Shown piece after piece: positions 19,314-28,746 of a stretch of 64,000 nt of DNA; within the stretch, counting starts at the first letter, position 1, and the number at the start of each line of letters is the position of its first letter. This DNA comes from Parapedobacter luteus (GTDB lineage: Bacteria; Bacteroidota; Bacteroidia; Sphingobacteriales; Sphingobacteriaceae). The notes under the pieces were generated by a model. It ran no database searches, was not told where the DNA came from, and was given only the letters and a program-made list of their open reading frames with translations. The translations under genes were made by a program, and so were the position numbers. Location: NCBI RefSeq assembly GCF_900168055.1, contig NZ_FUYS01000001.1:62001-126000 (forward strand). The letters are read 5' to 3'.

Positions 19314-20260
19314 GATGCTTGTTCTACTGCTGTATTGAGCGGTAAATTTAAGTAATCTGGCAATAACGGCCGCGTAGCAATCGCATCATCGATGATTTTT
19401 TGAATACGAGCCCGTTCTTCACCCTCCAACGTCAGCCTTGGGGCCCTGACGTATTCATTACTCAATCCTTCGGCCGTTGCCGCAAGTTTGATGTACTGAA
19501 CAAGACGTGGATGGATATCCAATTCCAACAAGGGCATAAACCACCGGTAGATGGCCAGCGCTTCATCCAATCGGCCTGCGCCGGCCAAGCGATAAATCGC
19601 TACGGTCTCCCGCGGAAAAGCGTCGACAAGGCCTGCCACGGAGCCATGGGCACCAACCAACTGGCTTTCAAGCGCGATGGTGTCTACCCCACCCAATACT
19701 TTGAACCGGTCGCCAAAGCGATTGATCATCCGGGTAATGTTGGTTAAATCGCGCGTGGATTCCTTTACGGCTTGGATGTTAGGACACTCGGCCAATTCGG
19801 CAAACATATCCACCGTCACATGGATGGCATAATCTACCGGATTGTTATAAATCATGATAGCCAGGTTCGTGGCGTTGGCAATGGTTTTGAAATAGTGCAC
19901 GACTTCCCGATCCGAAGCTTTATAACGCATGGGAGGAAGAAGCATCAACGCATTGGCACCAAGTCGCTCCGCTTCCTTTGCAATGCTCACTGCTTCTGCT
20001 GTGGTCTGTTCCGCGATGTTGAGGACCACAGGTATATGGTCTGGCACGTGCTGCTTGGCAAACACCAGCAAGTCAAACTTCTCTTGCCTGCTTAATGTGC
20101 TGGCTTCGCCCAACGTTCCTGCAATGATAAGTCCAGAAACTCCCGCATCGATTTGCGCCAAGAAATTCTTTTTAAACATTTCATAGTCAATAGCCCCATC
20201 GGCAGTAAACGGCGTTAATAGTGCAGGATAGACTCCGTGCCAAAGTGTGGTTTTGTTCAT
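19310..20260 (-). CDS. DapA-family 1-pyrroline-4-hydroxy-2-carboxylate deaminase
   Basis: 316 aa TIM-barrel of the dihydrodipicolinate synthase/N-acetylneuraminate lyase family. GTLGEAST (48-55) is the carboxylate-binding loop, Tyr138 (IMIYNNP) the proton relay and Lys166 (IQAVKEST) the Schiff-base lysine. Given its position with epimerase, D-amino-acid dehydrogenase and semialdehyde dehydrogenase, it most likely deaminates 1-pyrroline-4-hydroxy-2-carboxylate to 2-oxoglutarate semialdehyde. First gene of the operon; it overlaps the next gene by 4 bp. Confidence 0.9.
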   Translation of the reverse strand: MNKTTLWHGVYPALLTPFTADGAIDYEMFKKNFLAQIDAGVSGLIIAGTLGEASTLSRQEKFDLLVFAKQHVPDHIPVVLNIAEQTTAEAVSIAKEAERLGANALMLLPPMRYKASDREVVHYFKTIANATNLAIMIYNNPVDYAIHVTVDMFAELAECPNIQAVKESTRDLTNITRMINRFGDRFKVLGGVDTIALESQLVGAHGSVAGLVDAFPRETVAIYRLAGAGRLDEALAIYRWFMPLLELDIHPRLVQYIKLAATAEGLSNEYVRAPRLTLEGEERARIQKIIDDAIATRPLLPDYLNLPLNTAVEQAS

Positions 20261-20310
20261 GTCTTCTATTGTTATGGTATATAATGCGAAACTATTACAC
20301 CTTCATGCAT

Positions 20311-20351
20311 TTAATTAGGTGTGTGCCTGATTAATAATTGGCACAAATATA
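20311..20351 (-). promoter_or_regulatory. Promoter and operator-like palindrome of the hydroxyproline operon
   Basis: Minus-strand TATATTTG (20351-20344) is a good -7 box. Just downstream of it in the direction of transcription is an inverted repeat TTAATTAGG-N6-CCTGATTAA (20311-20334, 8 of 9 positions matching). Its position over the likely start of transcription suits a repressor or stalled-complex site; the AraC protein upstream is a candidate binder, although AraC sites are more often direct repeats. Confidence 0.5.
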
Positions 20352-20416
20352 CCATTAACCCACAGGTCAAACCACCCGCTAATTAATCAATATTGTGCAA
20401 ATTTTAACAGTCTCAG

Positions 20417-21295
20417 CTATTGGACATTGTTGAGGTATTTAGAAAGGTATTCCTTGGGGGATGCGCCGGCGACGCTTTTAAACACCCGGTTGAAGTTGGT
20501 GATGCTGTTGAACCCGCAATTGTAGGCAACGGTGGCGATTGAGTCATACTCACCGGCCGTAAGTTTTTTGCATGCTTGGTTTATCCGCATCTCATTGAGG
20601 AATGTGACGAATGTGACCCCCGTGTGTTTTTTGAAGTACCGGCAGAAGGCCTGAGGCGTGAGATGCGCTTCGGCAGCCACTTCTTCCAACGTTAGGGCAT
20701 TTTGGTAGTGATGCAAGATATAATTGTATATATTGCCCATACGCAGTCCTTCGCCATCCGTGATATGTTCCTTGCTGAATGTCGAAAGATGCTTGGGCTT
20801 CGGATTCATCTTGCAGAATGTCCTCAAAAGATGGAGAAAATTCAACATCTGATCCATGTTATTGGATGCCTTTAGTTTGAGGATATGTTTGGAAACCACA
20901 TGGAAGTGCTGCTCCGGTAGTTTGAATCCATATTTATATTCCTTTAAAAAGGCATTGAGCTGACTCAATTCGGGCAGTTGGAGGAAGTTCGCAAGATGGC
21001 CGTTTGGGTCATAAAAAACAGAAATGCTATGTACGCCTTCAGCTGATTTGTCGTCATTCAATTGACGACTGCCTTTAAACACATGCGATTGATTTGGCGC
21101 AATCATGAATATATCATTGGCCTTGAAGCTGTGCATGGTGTTTTCTGCAATTAATGTGCCCTCACCCCTGATAATCCAGATCAATTGCGCTTCTTTATGG
21201 CGGTGTAAGTGCGGGTAAAACTGAGGGATAATATCCTCCTGTATGATTACGGTCCTGTCCGGCGTCACCGGAACGGTAAATTGAAGTGTCTTCAT
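20417..21295 (-). CDS. AraC-family transcriptional regulator
   Basis: About 292 aa from the ATG at 21295 (a GTG lies one codon upstream). N-terminal cupin sensor domain (FYPHLHRHKEAQLIWIIRGEGTL) and C-terminal double HTH (LTLEEVAAEAHLTPQAFCRYFKKHTGVTFVTFLNEMRINQACKKL, then IATVAYNCGFNSITNFNRVFKSVAGASPKEYL). It sits 156 bp upstream of the hydroxyproline operon in the same direction and probably senses hydroxyproline or a breakdown product (inference). Confidence 0.93.
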   Translation of the reverse strand: MKTLQFTVPVTPDRTVIIQEDIIPQFYPHLHRHKEAQLIWIIRGEGTLIAENTMHSFKANDIFMIAPNQSHVFKGSRQLNDDKSAEGVHSISVFYDPNGHLANFLQLPELSQLNAFLKEYKYGFKLPEQHFHVVSKHILKLKASNNMDQMLNFLHLLRTFCKMNPKPKHLSTFSKEHITDGEGLRMGNIYNYILHHYQNALTLEEVAAEAHLTPQAFCRYFKKHTGVTFVTFLNEMRINQACKKLTAGEYDSIATVAYNCGFNSITNFNRVFKSVAGASPKEYLSKYLNNVQ

Positions 21296-21446
21296 CACAG
21301 TGGGTTAATAAAAAGTCATATAAATATACAGATATTAACCTTGTTTATCCAACTATTAAAACAAAAAGGTTAAAATACGGTTGTCAATAGCTAAGAATTG
21401 AACACTTGCCGCCCGAAAACATTGTCGTAAGTCATATACTTTTAGC

Positions 21447-21454
21447 TATCTTTG
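21447..21454 (+). promoter_or_regulatory. -7 box abutting the DUF4254 start codon
   Basis: TATCTTTG fits TAnnTTTG exactly and ends three bases before the ATG at 21458; TTG at 21424-21426 could be the -33 element (20-bp gap). The predicted transcription start falls at or within a base or two of the ATG, so this message may be leaderless. Confidence 0.45.
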
Positions 21455-21457
21455 ACC

Positions 21458-22063
21458 ATGATTAGCGAAAAAGCAAACGAGATATTCGATAAAGCGATTC
21501 AGGACTATCATGTACATGATCAAATCGATCGGCCGATCATAAATCCTTACCCTCCTGATTCATTGGAGCGTCTATTGTATCTGAAGTGCTGGATTGATAC
21601 GGTGCAGTGGCATATGGAAGATGAGGTCAGAAGGCCTGATATTGATCCCGTTGAGGGCTTGCGTTGGAAAAGGCGGATAGACCAGTCAAATCAAGACCGT
21701 ACGGATACCGTTGAAGATATCGATGATTACTTCGTAAGGCAATTCGCCGGCGTAATACCGGAGAAAACAGCCAGAATCAACACAGAAAGCGTTGCTTGGG
21801 CGATAGACAGGTTATCAATATTGGCGCTTAAAATCTTTCATATGCAACAACAGACGCAGCGTACGGATGCAGCGCCGGCGCATATATCGGCATGCCGAAG
21901 TAAGTTAGCCATATTGGAGGAGCAACGGTCAGACCTGTCGCAAAGTATAGACGAATTGCTTGAAGATATACAAGCGGGACGGAAATACATGAAGGTATAC
22001 AAACAGATGAAAATGTATAATGATCCGGCACTTAACCCGGTGTTATACACCGCAAGCAAATGA
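21458..22063 (+). CDS. DUF4254 protein of the LPS gene cluster
   Basis: About 201 aa from the ATG at 21458 (MISEKANEIFDKAIQDYHVHD), the usual start for this family. DUF4254 proteins are soluble, helical, of unknown function, and in Bacteroidota regularly sit beside heptosyltransferase-like GT9 genes, as here: the stop overlaps the GT9 start (ATGA, 4 bp). Helical segments with conserved WHMEDE and WKRRIDQSNQDRTD are visible. First gene of the glycosyltransferase cluster. Confidence 0.85.
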   Translation: MISEKANEIFDKAIQDYHVHDQIDRPIINPYPPDSLERLLYLKCWIDTVQWHMEDEVRRPDIDPVEGLRWKRRIDQSNQDRTDTVEDIDDYFVRQFAGVIPEKTARINTESVAWAIDRLSILALKIFHMQQQTQRTDAAPAHISACRSKLAILEEQRSDLSQSIDELLEDIQAGRKYMKVYKQMKMYNDPALNPVLYTASK

Positions 22064-23097
22064 ATGGAGCAGGGCAGCCCACACTTATAGTGATCCGGTT
22101 ATCAGCGATGGGCGATGTGGCTATGGTGGGCAGCGTATTGCACGAATTTATCCATCAACACCCCGGAGTACGTATCGTTATGGTCAGCAATGAGACGTTC
22201 AAACCTTTTTTTGCCGGCATCGGAGGTCTTGTTTTTCACCCGTTTTATCCACAGCACATCCATCGGGGTATTCCTGGATTATATCGGCTTTTTAAAGAAT
22301 TGAAGCGCTACGATCCCTCGGCCGTGGCAGATTTGCATTACAATATACGCAGCCGGTTCCTGGCATTGCTGTTCCGTATGAAAGGGATTGCCGTCAGGCA
22401 ACTCGATAAAGGCCGAAAAGAGAAAAAAGCACTGACACGGCCGTACCGCAAGGTATTGCGTCCGCTCAAACCTACTACCGAGCGTTATGCCGATGTGTTG
22501 AGAAGCTTGGGCTATCCGTTTGTATTGAGCCATCGGTTGATTCGTCGCAGGCTGCCGCTTCCCGAAACGGCGAAGCGTTTTTTTGCCCAAAGTGAAACCG
22601 GAAAAGTCATAGGTATTGCGCCCTTTGCGCAACATCAGCCTAAGGTATATCCCTTTGATCGCATGGAGGCAGTAATCGCTTATCTCAGCCAACGTGGGCA
22701 TACGGTGCTTCTTTTTGGGGGAGGACAGGCCGAACAGCGTACAGCTGAGCAATGGCAACAGCGGCATAACCATGTACAGAGCCTTGTCGGCCAATTTTCG
22801 TTGCAGCAAGAATTAGCGATCATTTCCAACCTTGACGCCATGCTGAGCATGGACTCCGCAGGCATGCACATGGCATCATTAATGGGCGTACGTGTCTTGT
22901 CTATTTGGGGAGCTACCCACCCTTATGCCGGATTTTTGGGGTATGGGCAAAGTATGGATGACTGTATTCAGGTGGATCATCCGGCGCGTCCCAGCTCCGT
23001 ATACGGCAATAAACCTTGCATGTGCGACGGAAAGGATAGTATGGAGCTTATCCCTCCCGAAATGGTCATCAATAAATTGCGGGAGATCGGGTTATGA
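22060..23097 (+). CDS. Family 9 glycosyltransferase (ADP-heptose:LPS heptosyltransferase-like)
   Basis: 345 aa GT-B enzyme. N-terminal LIVIRLSAMGDVAMVGSVLHEF and the C-terminal nucleotide-sugar region LFGGGQAEQ, followed by NLDAMLSMDSAGMHMASLMGVRVLSIWGATHP, are classic GT9/heptosyltransferase motifs. It probably adds a heptose or similar sugar to lipopolysaccharide core on the cytoplasmic face of the inner membrane. Translationally coupled on both sides (4-bp overlaps). Confidence 0.92.
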   Translation: MNGAGQPTLIVIRLSAMGDVAMVGSVLHEFIHQHPGVRIVMVSNETFKPFFAGIGGLVFHPFYPQHIHRGIPGLYRLFKELKRYDPSAVADLHYNIRSRFLALLFRMKGIAVRQLDKGRKEKKALTRPYRKVLRPLKPTTERYADVLRSLGYPFVLSHRLIRRRLPLPETAKRFFAQSETGKVIGIAPFAQHQPKVYPFDRMEAVIAYLSQRGHTVLLFGGGQAEQRTAEQWQQRHNHVQSLVGQFSLQQELAIISNLDAMLSMDSAGMHMASLMGVRVLSIWGATHPYAGFLGYGQSMDDCIQVDHPARPSSVYGNKPCMCDGKDSMELIPPEMVINKLREIGL

Positions 23098-24215
23098 ACA
23101 TCGGCTATGAAGCAAAACGCATATTCCATAATCGAACGGGGTTAGGAAACTACGGTCGCGATTTGGTACGGGCCTTGAGTGAATATCATCCAGAAAACAG
23201 GTACTACCTCTACAATCCAAAACCGGCGGAAAGCCGATTGTTTCAGGCGGATCGCGGCAATGTGTTCGAGCGGTTGCCACGCAGGTATTCGGATCGCATC
23301 TTCCATAACCTGTGGCGGCAGCGCACAGTGTTGCATGATTTAAAACGGGACGGTATCGAGCTTTACCACGGCCTGTCGGGCGAATTGCCGATGGGTTTGT
23401 CGGCCTATCCGATAAAAAGTGTGGTAACCATCCATGATCTGATTTTTGTGCGTTATCCGCAGCTGTATACGCTTATCGACCGCACCATCTATTTTCGCAA
23501 ATTCCGCCATGCTGCCCATCATGCAGACCATATCATCGCCATCAGTGAGCAGACCAAGCGGGATGTGATGGAATTTTTGAAAGTGGATGAGGCAAAAATA
23601 AGTGTGGTTTACCAAGGATGTCATCCAGCATTCAAGCAACGGTATACCGAAGCGGAGAAGCAGGCCGCCAAGGCCAAGTACGGCTTGCCCGACGATTTTA
23701 TACTGAATGTCGGCACGATAGAAGCACGTAAAAACGCATTATCGATCGTCAAGGCCATCGAGCATATTGATATACCACTGGTCATCATCGGCAGGGAAAC
23801 ACCGTATCTGGATGAAATCAAGGATTACATAGGAAAGAGGGGGATGGCGCACCGAATTTTGTTTGTACATGGAGCCACCCTGGATGATTTGGCAAAACTT
23901 TACCAATCGGCGCTTCTTTTTATTTATCCTTCCTTTTTCGAAGGGTTCGGCATTCCGATTATCGAAGCCCTGTATTCTGGCGTTCCGGTCATTACCTCTG
24001 ATACGGGCTGCTTTCCGGAGGCAGGGGGGCCGCATTCCAAATATGTTGCTCCGGATGACGTAGCAGGGCTACAGGGAGCCATCGGGGAGCTGCTGGCAGA
24101 TGGCCAGCAGCGAAATTTGATGGTAGATGCCGGTTTTGCGTACGCCCGGCGATTCGACGACAACTCCATTGCAGACGAACTGGCATCTTTGTACAAGACA
24201 GTGCTTGTGCGGTAG
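23094..24215 (+). CDS. GT4-type glycosyltransferase
   Basis: 373 aa GT-B enzyme. N-terminal acceptor domain with TGLGNYGRDLVRAL and IHDLIFVRYPQLY; C-terminal donor domain with FILNVGTIEARKN and the EX7E motif in FFEGFGIPIIEALYSGVPVITSD. It resembles mannosyltransferases of O-antigen/exopolysaccharide clusters; donor and acceptor cannot be assigned. The start overlaps the GT9 stop by 4 bp. Confidence 0.92.
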   Translation: MNIGYEAKRIFHNRTGLGNYGRDLVRALSEYHPENRYYLYNPKPAESRLFQADRGNVFERLPRRYSDRIFHNLWRQRTVLHDLKRDGIELYHGLSGELPMGLSAYPIKSVVTIHDLIFVRYPQLYTLIDRTIYFRKFRHAAHHADHIIAISEQTKRDVMEFLKVDEAKISVVYQGCHPAFKQRYTEAEKQAAKAKYGLPDDFILNVGTIEARKNALSIVKAIEHIDIPLVIIGRETPYLDEIKDYIGKRGMAHRILFVHGATLDDLAKLYQSALLFIYPSFFEGFGIPIIEALYSGVPVITSDTGCFPEAGGPHSKYVAPDDVAGLQGAIGELLADGQQRNLMVDAGFAYARRFDDNSIADELASLYKTVLVR

Positions 24216-24229
24216 TTTTTTTAATAAAC

Positions 24230-24261
24230 TTGCCTGTTTCTTAGTAAATTGCATATCTTTG
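24230..24261 (+). promoter_or_regulatory. Promoter for the second glycosyltransferase transcription unit
   Basis: TTG (24230-24232), a 21-bp spacer and TATCTTTG (24254-24261) form a good Bacteroidota promoter in the 84-bp gap, with a predicted start near 24265 for the gene at 24300. Confidence 0.6.
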
Positions 24262-24299
24262 TGACGCAAGCCTAACGTTAAACTTATAGGGATCAATCC

Positions 24300-25388
24300 A
24301 TGCGAAAAATCGGGTTCTTCAACTCGGCTAAAACCTGGGGCGGAGGCGAAAAGTGGCATTATGAAGCCGCATTGTACTTTGCTTGCCGTGGTTATTCGGT
24401 GTTTTTTTTTTCACAGGAAGGAAGTGTGTTGCAACAAAAAATCACCGAGCAGCCGGCCATTTCATTTGTGCCCTTTAATGTAGGCAATTACAGTTTTCTC
24501 AACCGGCAGAAAGTACAGGCATTAAAACACACTTTTCAGTCGCTTGGCATCGACACCCTGTTGATCAACTTGTCAAGTGACCTGAAATTGGCAGGGCAAG
24601 CCGCCTCAAAAGCAGGTGTCAAGCGCATCATTTACCGAAGGGGGAGTGCCATACCGATTAAAAACAGTTTTTTCAATAAATACGTATTTAAGCACTGGGT
24701 CACCGACATACTCGCCAACTCAGAGGCAACCAAGAAAACAATCCTGCAGTATAATGCACGGCTTTTTCCCGAGCATAAAATCAAAGTCATCTATAACCCC
24801 ATTGATGTTGAATCCTTTGTAAACACGCCTTTCGAGCCAATTTACTATAAAGCGTCCGGTGAACTGGTCATTGCCAACCTCGGACGATTAGAAGAGCAAA
24901 AGAACCAACGGTTTCTGATGTTGTTATCCGTCGAATTGGATCGGCGGGGCATAGCGCATAAGATTATCGTTGCAGGGTCCGGCAGATTGGATCGGGAGTT
25001 GAAAAAGCTGAGCAACAGCCTCAATGTAGCAGACAACATATTGTTTACCGGTTTTATCCATAATGTAAAGGATGTCTTGATGTCGTGTGATATTTTTTTG
25101 CTTCCATCATTGTGGGAAGGGTTCGGTTATGTGCTTGCCGAGGCTTCGCTATGCCGCAAGGCCATCGTCGCATTTGACATCAGCAGTAACCCTGAGCTCG
25201 TATTGCCCGATGTTTCGGGTTTTTTAGTGACCAAAAACGATGTGAAGGAATGTGCGGAGAAGGTTTGTTTATTGAGAAATAATCCGCAGCTCCGGGAAAA
25301 AATGGGGGCCGATGGCATGCTGCACATTATCAATACCTTTGAGAAAAATCGAATCATGGCTACGATAGAGGCGTACATCAATGAATGA
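24300..25388 (+). CDS. GT4-type glycosyltransferase
   Basis: 362 aa. N-terminal MRKIGFFNSAKTWGGGEKWHYEAALYF has the glycine-rich loop of GT4 acceptor domains; the C-terminal donor domain shows IANLGRLEEQKNQRFL and LLPSLWEGFGYVLAEASLCRKAIVAFD with the EX7E glutamates. First gene after its own promoter. It overlaps the next gene by 8 bp. Sugar specificity is unknown. Confidence 0.92.
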   Translation: MRKIGFFNSAKTWGGGEKWHYEAALYFACRGYSVFFFSQEGSVLQQKITEQPAISFVPFNVGNYSFLNRQKVQALKHTFQSLGIDTLLINLSSDLKLAGQAASKAGVKRIIYRRGSAIPIKNSFFNKYVFKHWVTDILANSEATKKTILQYNARLFPEHKIKVIYNPIDVESFVNTPFEPIYYKASGELVIANLGRLEEQKNQRFLMLLSVELDRRGIAHKIIVAGSGRLDRELKKLSNSLNVADNILFTGFIHNVKDVLMSCDIFLLPSLWEGFGYVLAEASLCRKAIVAFDISSNPELVLPDVSGFLVTKNDVKECAEKVCLLRNNPQLREKMGADGMLHIINTFEKNRIMATIEAYINE

Positions 25389-26472
25389 TGAGCAACACAC
25401 CATCCGCATAGCGTTGGTTGAAATAGGTGGGTCTCACGACGAGTGCTTGTACAGTCAGTGCCTTTTTCTGCAGGGGCATGCCCATGTCACGTTGGTCGTC
25501 ACCGCTGATTTGGAGGCCAGGCTGGGCGATTATCATTGGATGGCTTCTTCCACGAAGGTCTTCGGGTTTCATTCGTCGGCTTCATTCCAGTGGAAAAACA
25601 TTTGGAAGGTATACCGATATCTAAAGTCCCAGCGATTTGATCGTATAGTGTTCAATACTGCGCAGGGTGGCCTTAAGAAACTATTCGTTCTGCCGTTTCC
25701 TGAAAAAACGGTCATGCTGGGCGTCATCCACAATACCTCGAAGTTTTACACGGGAATTGGTCAAAAGCTGATTAACCGCCGTGTTAAGCGATACTTCGTC
25801 TTGAACGATTATCTGCTTCCCTCCGTATCCCGGCTGACAGGCTTACGATTTGCATCGTACTACCCGATTTTTTTCCCAGAATGGGCTTCTGCAGACACTA
25901 TCCAGAAACCTGATGGCGCATTATGGATAGGTATACCCGGGGAAGTGTCATCGAAGCGCCGGGATTATGCCGTGCTATTAGACACCTTGAAAGCTTGGAA
26001 AGAGAAGCGTGACGTCAAATTTATTCTTTTGGGAAGGCTTTCGGCTGGAGACCGCAACTGGATAATCAAGCAATTGAATGACCATCCCGACCTGAGCGCG
26101 CATATTATCTACTTCGAACAGTTTGTGCCGATTGCGACCCTTCATGCCTATATGCGGCTTTGCGATGCTGTGATGCCGTTGATTCACCCCTGCACGCAAG
26201 GATTTTCGGACTACCTAAACCATAAAATCTCTGGGGCCTTTAACCTGGCCTTTGCGTACCGGAAACCGCTGATTATCGAACAGTCATTCTCCGCTATACA
26301 AGACCTCTGCGAAAATGCCGTATTTTATGCCGGAAGCGAGTTGAAGGACACGTTTTTTACGCAGCTGATGGCAGTGCTGCCCAAGATCAAGGAAGGCGCT
26401 TACCGTCACGCAAAGTGGGCGTTCAATGCGCAGCAACAAGCTTACTTGGCGTTTACGGAAGTGAGGCCATGA
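25381..26472 (+). CDS. Probable glycosyltransferase, divergent GT-B type
   Basis: 363 aa. No strong signature, but the layout is GT-B-like: a donor-domain start (ALWIGIPGEVSSKRRDYAVLLDTL), a FILLGRLSAGDRN strand and a late YLNHKISGAFNLAFAYRKPLIIEQSF segment, typical of enzymes that pick a sugar-nucleotide in surface polysaccharide clusters. The 8-bp overlap with the preceding GT4 gene supports membership in the same pathway. The function is by context, not by motif. Confidence 0.7.
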   Translation: MNDEQHTIRIALVEIGGSHDECLYSQCLFLQGHAHVTLVVTADLEARLGDYHWMASSTKVFGFHSSASFQWKNIWKVYRYLKSQRFDRIVFNTAQGGLKKLFVLPFPEKTVMLGVIHNTSKFYTGIGQKLINRRVKRYFVLNDYLLPSVSRLTGLRFASYYPIFFPEWASADTIQKPDGALWIGIPGEVSSKRRDYAVLLDTLKAWKEKRDVKFILLGRLSAGDRNWIIKQLNDHPDLSAHIIYFEQFVPIATLHAYMRLCDAVMPLIHPCTQGFSDYLNHKISGAFNLAFAYRKPLIIEQSFSAIQDLCENAVFYAGSELKDTFFTQLMAVLPKIKEGAYRHAKWAFNAQQQAYLAFTEVRP

Positions 26473-26476
26473 TGTG

Positions 26477-27445
26477 TTAAGTCATCCCAAACATCGCCAA
26501 CAATTTTTCAATGCGATGATGGTAAGTGTGGTTTTTCAACACCTTGTCTTGCATTTTACTGATATAAGGAAGGCGGCTTTCTGGATTTGCCGTGAAGTAT
26601 CTGAATGCCTCGATAAAATCTTGCGGTGTTTCGGCTATGACAAGTTCTTCAGCCGTAAAGTACTTCCGCGCCAATGGGTTGTCGCAGATTTGGAATCCGC
26701 CCTGCATCGGCGCGGTGAAGACACGCTCGTTTACCAAAATACCGTGATGTACCTGTGCGGAGGTATGGATGCTCGGTATGACCGCGCTTTTACTATATAG
26801 CCTGTTTTTTTCTATTTCGTCGGGCTTACCTTTGTTAAACTCGGAATAATTCAGGTAGTTGTCCGAAAGTGCCTTGAGCGGGGTGATGAAGGCCTCGTAT
26901 TGATCTTTCCGGTGGCTGATATTGCCTACCCACATAAAGTCATAAGCCGGTGGTTCTTCTGGAGGGGGCACATAGGTGGATTTGTCGGCAGCGTGCAGCA
27001 ACTGGGCGAACTTCAACCCCAACTCCCGGGTATACCCTGAAAAAAACTCCTCATTGATCACCTCGTCATGCTGCGACCAAATAAGGATGTCGTGCCTGGC
27101 AGCGAGGTGTTGGAGCAGCTTTTTGGTTTCGGGTTGCAGGTGATGTATTTGGGCTTCATAGTCACACGGTTTGTAAAATTGCCCCCATATGACCAATTTT
27201 GTATCGCTATTCATTTTTCTTGGCAATAAATGAATCTTTTCCAGCGAGATGAAAATCAGGTCTGGGCGGAACCGCAGGAGCCGCCACCGATCGGAAAATC
27301 CCAATGGGCCGCTTAATCTTTTTAGGTCGAAAAAACGGCAGTCATCACCACGGTCTATGAAGGCGTTGCGGAAACCATGCGCAATGGTCTTTGCCGCAAA
27401 AGTGTAGGGGTTATCCAGTTCAAAGATGTAGGCAATCTTCAACAT
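26477..27445 (-). CDS. Glycosyltransferase, CgeB-like (Glyco_trans_1_2)
   Basis: 322 aa, on the strand opposite to its neighbours. MLKIAYIFELDNPYTFAAKTIAHGFRNAF at the N-terminus and, near the end, GILVNERVFTAPMQGGFQICDNPLARKYF followed by a YHHRIEKLL tail are characteristic of the CgeB/Glyco_trans_1_2 group. It ends 4 bp after the stop of the plus-strand gene, so both units converge here. Acceptor unknown. Confidence 0.8.
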   Translation of the reverse strand: MLKIAYIFELDNPYTFAAKTIAHGFRNAFIDRGDDCRFFDLKRLSGPLGFSDRWRLLRFRPDLIFISLEKIHLLPRKMNSDTKLVIWGQFYKPCDYEAQIHHLQPETKKLLQHLAARHDILIWSQHDEVINEEFFSGYTRELGLKFAQLLHAADKSTYVPPPEEPPAYDFMWVGNISHRKDQYEAFITPLKALSDNYLNYSEFNKGKPDEIEKNRLYSKSAVIPSIHTSAQVHHGILVNERVFTAPMQGGFQICDNPLARKYFTAEELVIAETPQDFIEAFRYFTANPESRLPYISKMQDKVLKNHTYHHRIEKLLAMFGMT

Positions 27446-27546
27446 GGGGACTGTTTGTCGTCTGTAAAAGTTACAAATAATCCTGGGGGATGTTTGCCGG
27501 TTTCGTTTCCAAGTTGTATCGAATCCCGTAGTTTTGCCGTTTTAGA

Positions 27547-28746
27547 ATGATACGTGATGCTCAAGTAAACCAGATGAAGCTACGAAAGGCAATTGAAACA
27601 ATCTCATCGTTATGGCACTACCGAAGGATACGCCGTTCACTTCGTGATATGCGTTCGCCACTGTTCTTTATTTTTCCCTCATGGCAGCTGGGTGGTTCAG
27701 AGCGTATCCATGCGGATATTATGGCGCTGGTGAAAAACAGCCGCCCCATCTGCATCATTACTACGCCACAAAGAGGCCGGGGGTTGAAAGATTCATTTGC
27801 ACAATGTGCAGACCTCATCTACCTCCGGCGATGGGGTACCAAAGCCTCGTTCAAACCCAAGATGCTTCAACATGTTGCCGAAGCGATCAACAAGCAGGCG
27901 GATTCGGTCGTTTTTGGAAGCAACAACCTGTTTTTTTATGATTTACTGCCGCTTTTGAAATCGCATGTCCGGGTCATTGATCTCACACATTCCATTACGC
28001 CTAAGCAGGAATGGTGCGAAACGTACAATTTGCCCCATGTACATCGGATAAATAGACGGGTGATATTGGGCCCCAAGACGTTAGAAGCCTTTCGTGCAAT
28101 CTATGCCGAGCATAACGTTCCCGCAGCGCTATTAGCGCGTTTTACGATTATTCCCAATAGGGCAAGCATAGCAGTCTCTTCCCAGGAGAGGGAGCTGGAT
28201 GCCCCACTGCACATCATCTTTGTTGGCCGCGATTCTGACGAAAAAAGGCCGGAACTTTTTTTCCGGATTGCGAAAGCGTGTAGCGAACGCGGTATCGATG
28301 CTCGGTTCACCGCAGTGGGGGAGTTTGGACGGATTCGACAGCCCTATATGCCATATGTTCATTTCGCGGGAGAAATTTACGAGACTGACCGGTTGGTTGC
28401 TTATTACCGTCAGGCCCATATCATCGCGATTACCTCCACATTTGAAGGGTTTCCACTGGTGCTGGTTGAAGCCATGTCGCAGGGTGTGGTGCCAATATGT
28501 ACCGATGTTGGCGAAATTCCATATTATATTTCGGCATCTCTCGAAACAGGATACGCCATTGATGGCCGTCAACCAGAAGATAAAATCATCGATGATTTTA
28601 TCGCAAAAATCAGTTTTTTGCAGGCAAATCCACGCGTATGGAAATCATATTCGTTGCATTGCCAAAAACTGGTCGATGAAAAGTTCAGCACGGAGCGGTT
28701 CGAGACCGCATATCGTAACCTATTGTTAAATGAAAAAGAAAGATGA
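27547..28746 (+). CDS. GT4-type glycosyltransferase
   Basis: 399 aa. SPLFFIFPSWQLGGSERIHADIMAL is the N-terminal GT4 loop; HIIFVGRDSDEKRPELFFRIAKAC and ITSTFEGFPLVLVEAMSQGVVPICTDVGEIP are donor-domain motifs with the EX7E glutamates. Alternative in-frame starts at MKLRKA (27574) exist. Its stop overlaps the fucosyltransferase start by 4 bp, so the two are translationally coupled. Confidence 0.92.
   Translation: MIRDAQVNQMKLRKAIETISSLWHYRRIRRSLRDMRSPLFFIFPSWQLGGSERIHADIMALVKNSRPICIITTPQRGRGLKDSFAQCADLIYLRRWGTKASFKPKMLQHVAEAINKQADSVVFGSNNLFFYDLLPLLKSHVRVIDLTHSITPKQEWCETYNLPHVHRINRRVILGPKTLEAFRAIYAEHNVPAALLARFTIIPNRASIAVSSQERELDAPLHIIFVGRDSDEKRPELFFRIAKACSERGIDARFTAVGEFGRIRQPYMPYVHFAGEIYETDRLVAYYRQAHIIAITSTFEGFPLVLVEAMSQGVVPICTDVGEIPYYISASLETGYAIDGRQPEDKIIDDFIAKISFLQANPRVWKSYSLHCQKLVDEKFSTERFETAYRNLLLNEKER

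Noticed and set aside
15456-20260. Proline racemase or sialic-acid lyase functions for the epimerase and DapA-like genes
   Set aside because: The full set of four hydroxyproline-pathway genes in one coupled operon makes the hydroxyproline assignment the simplest one.
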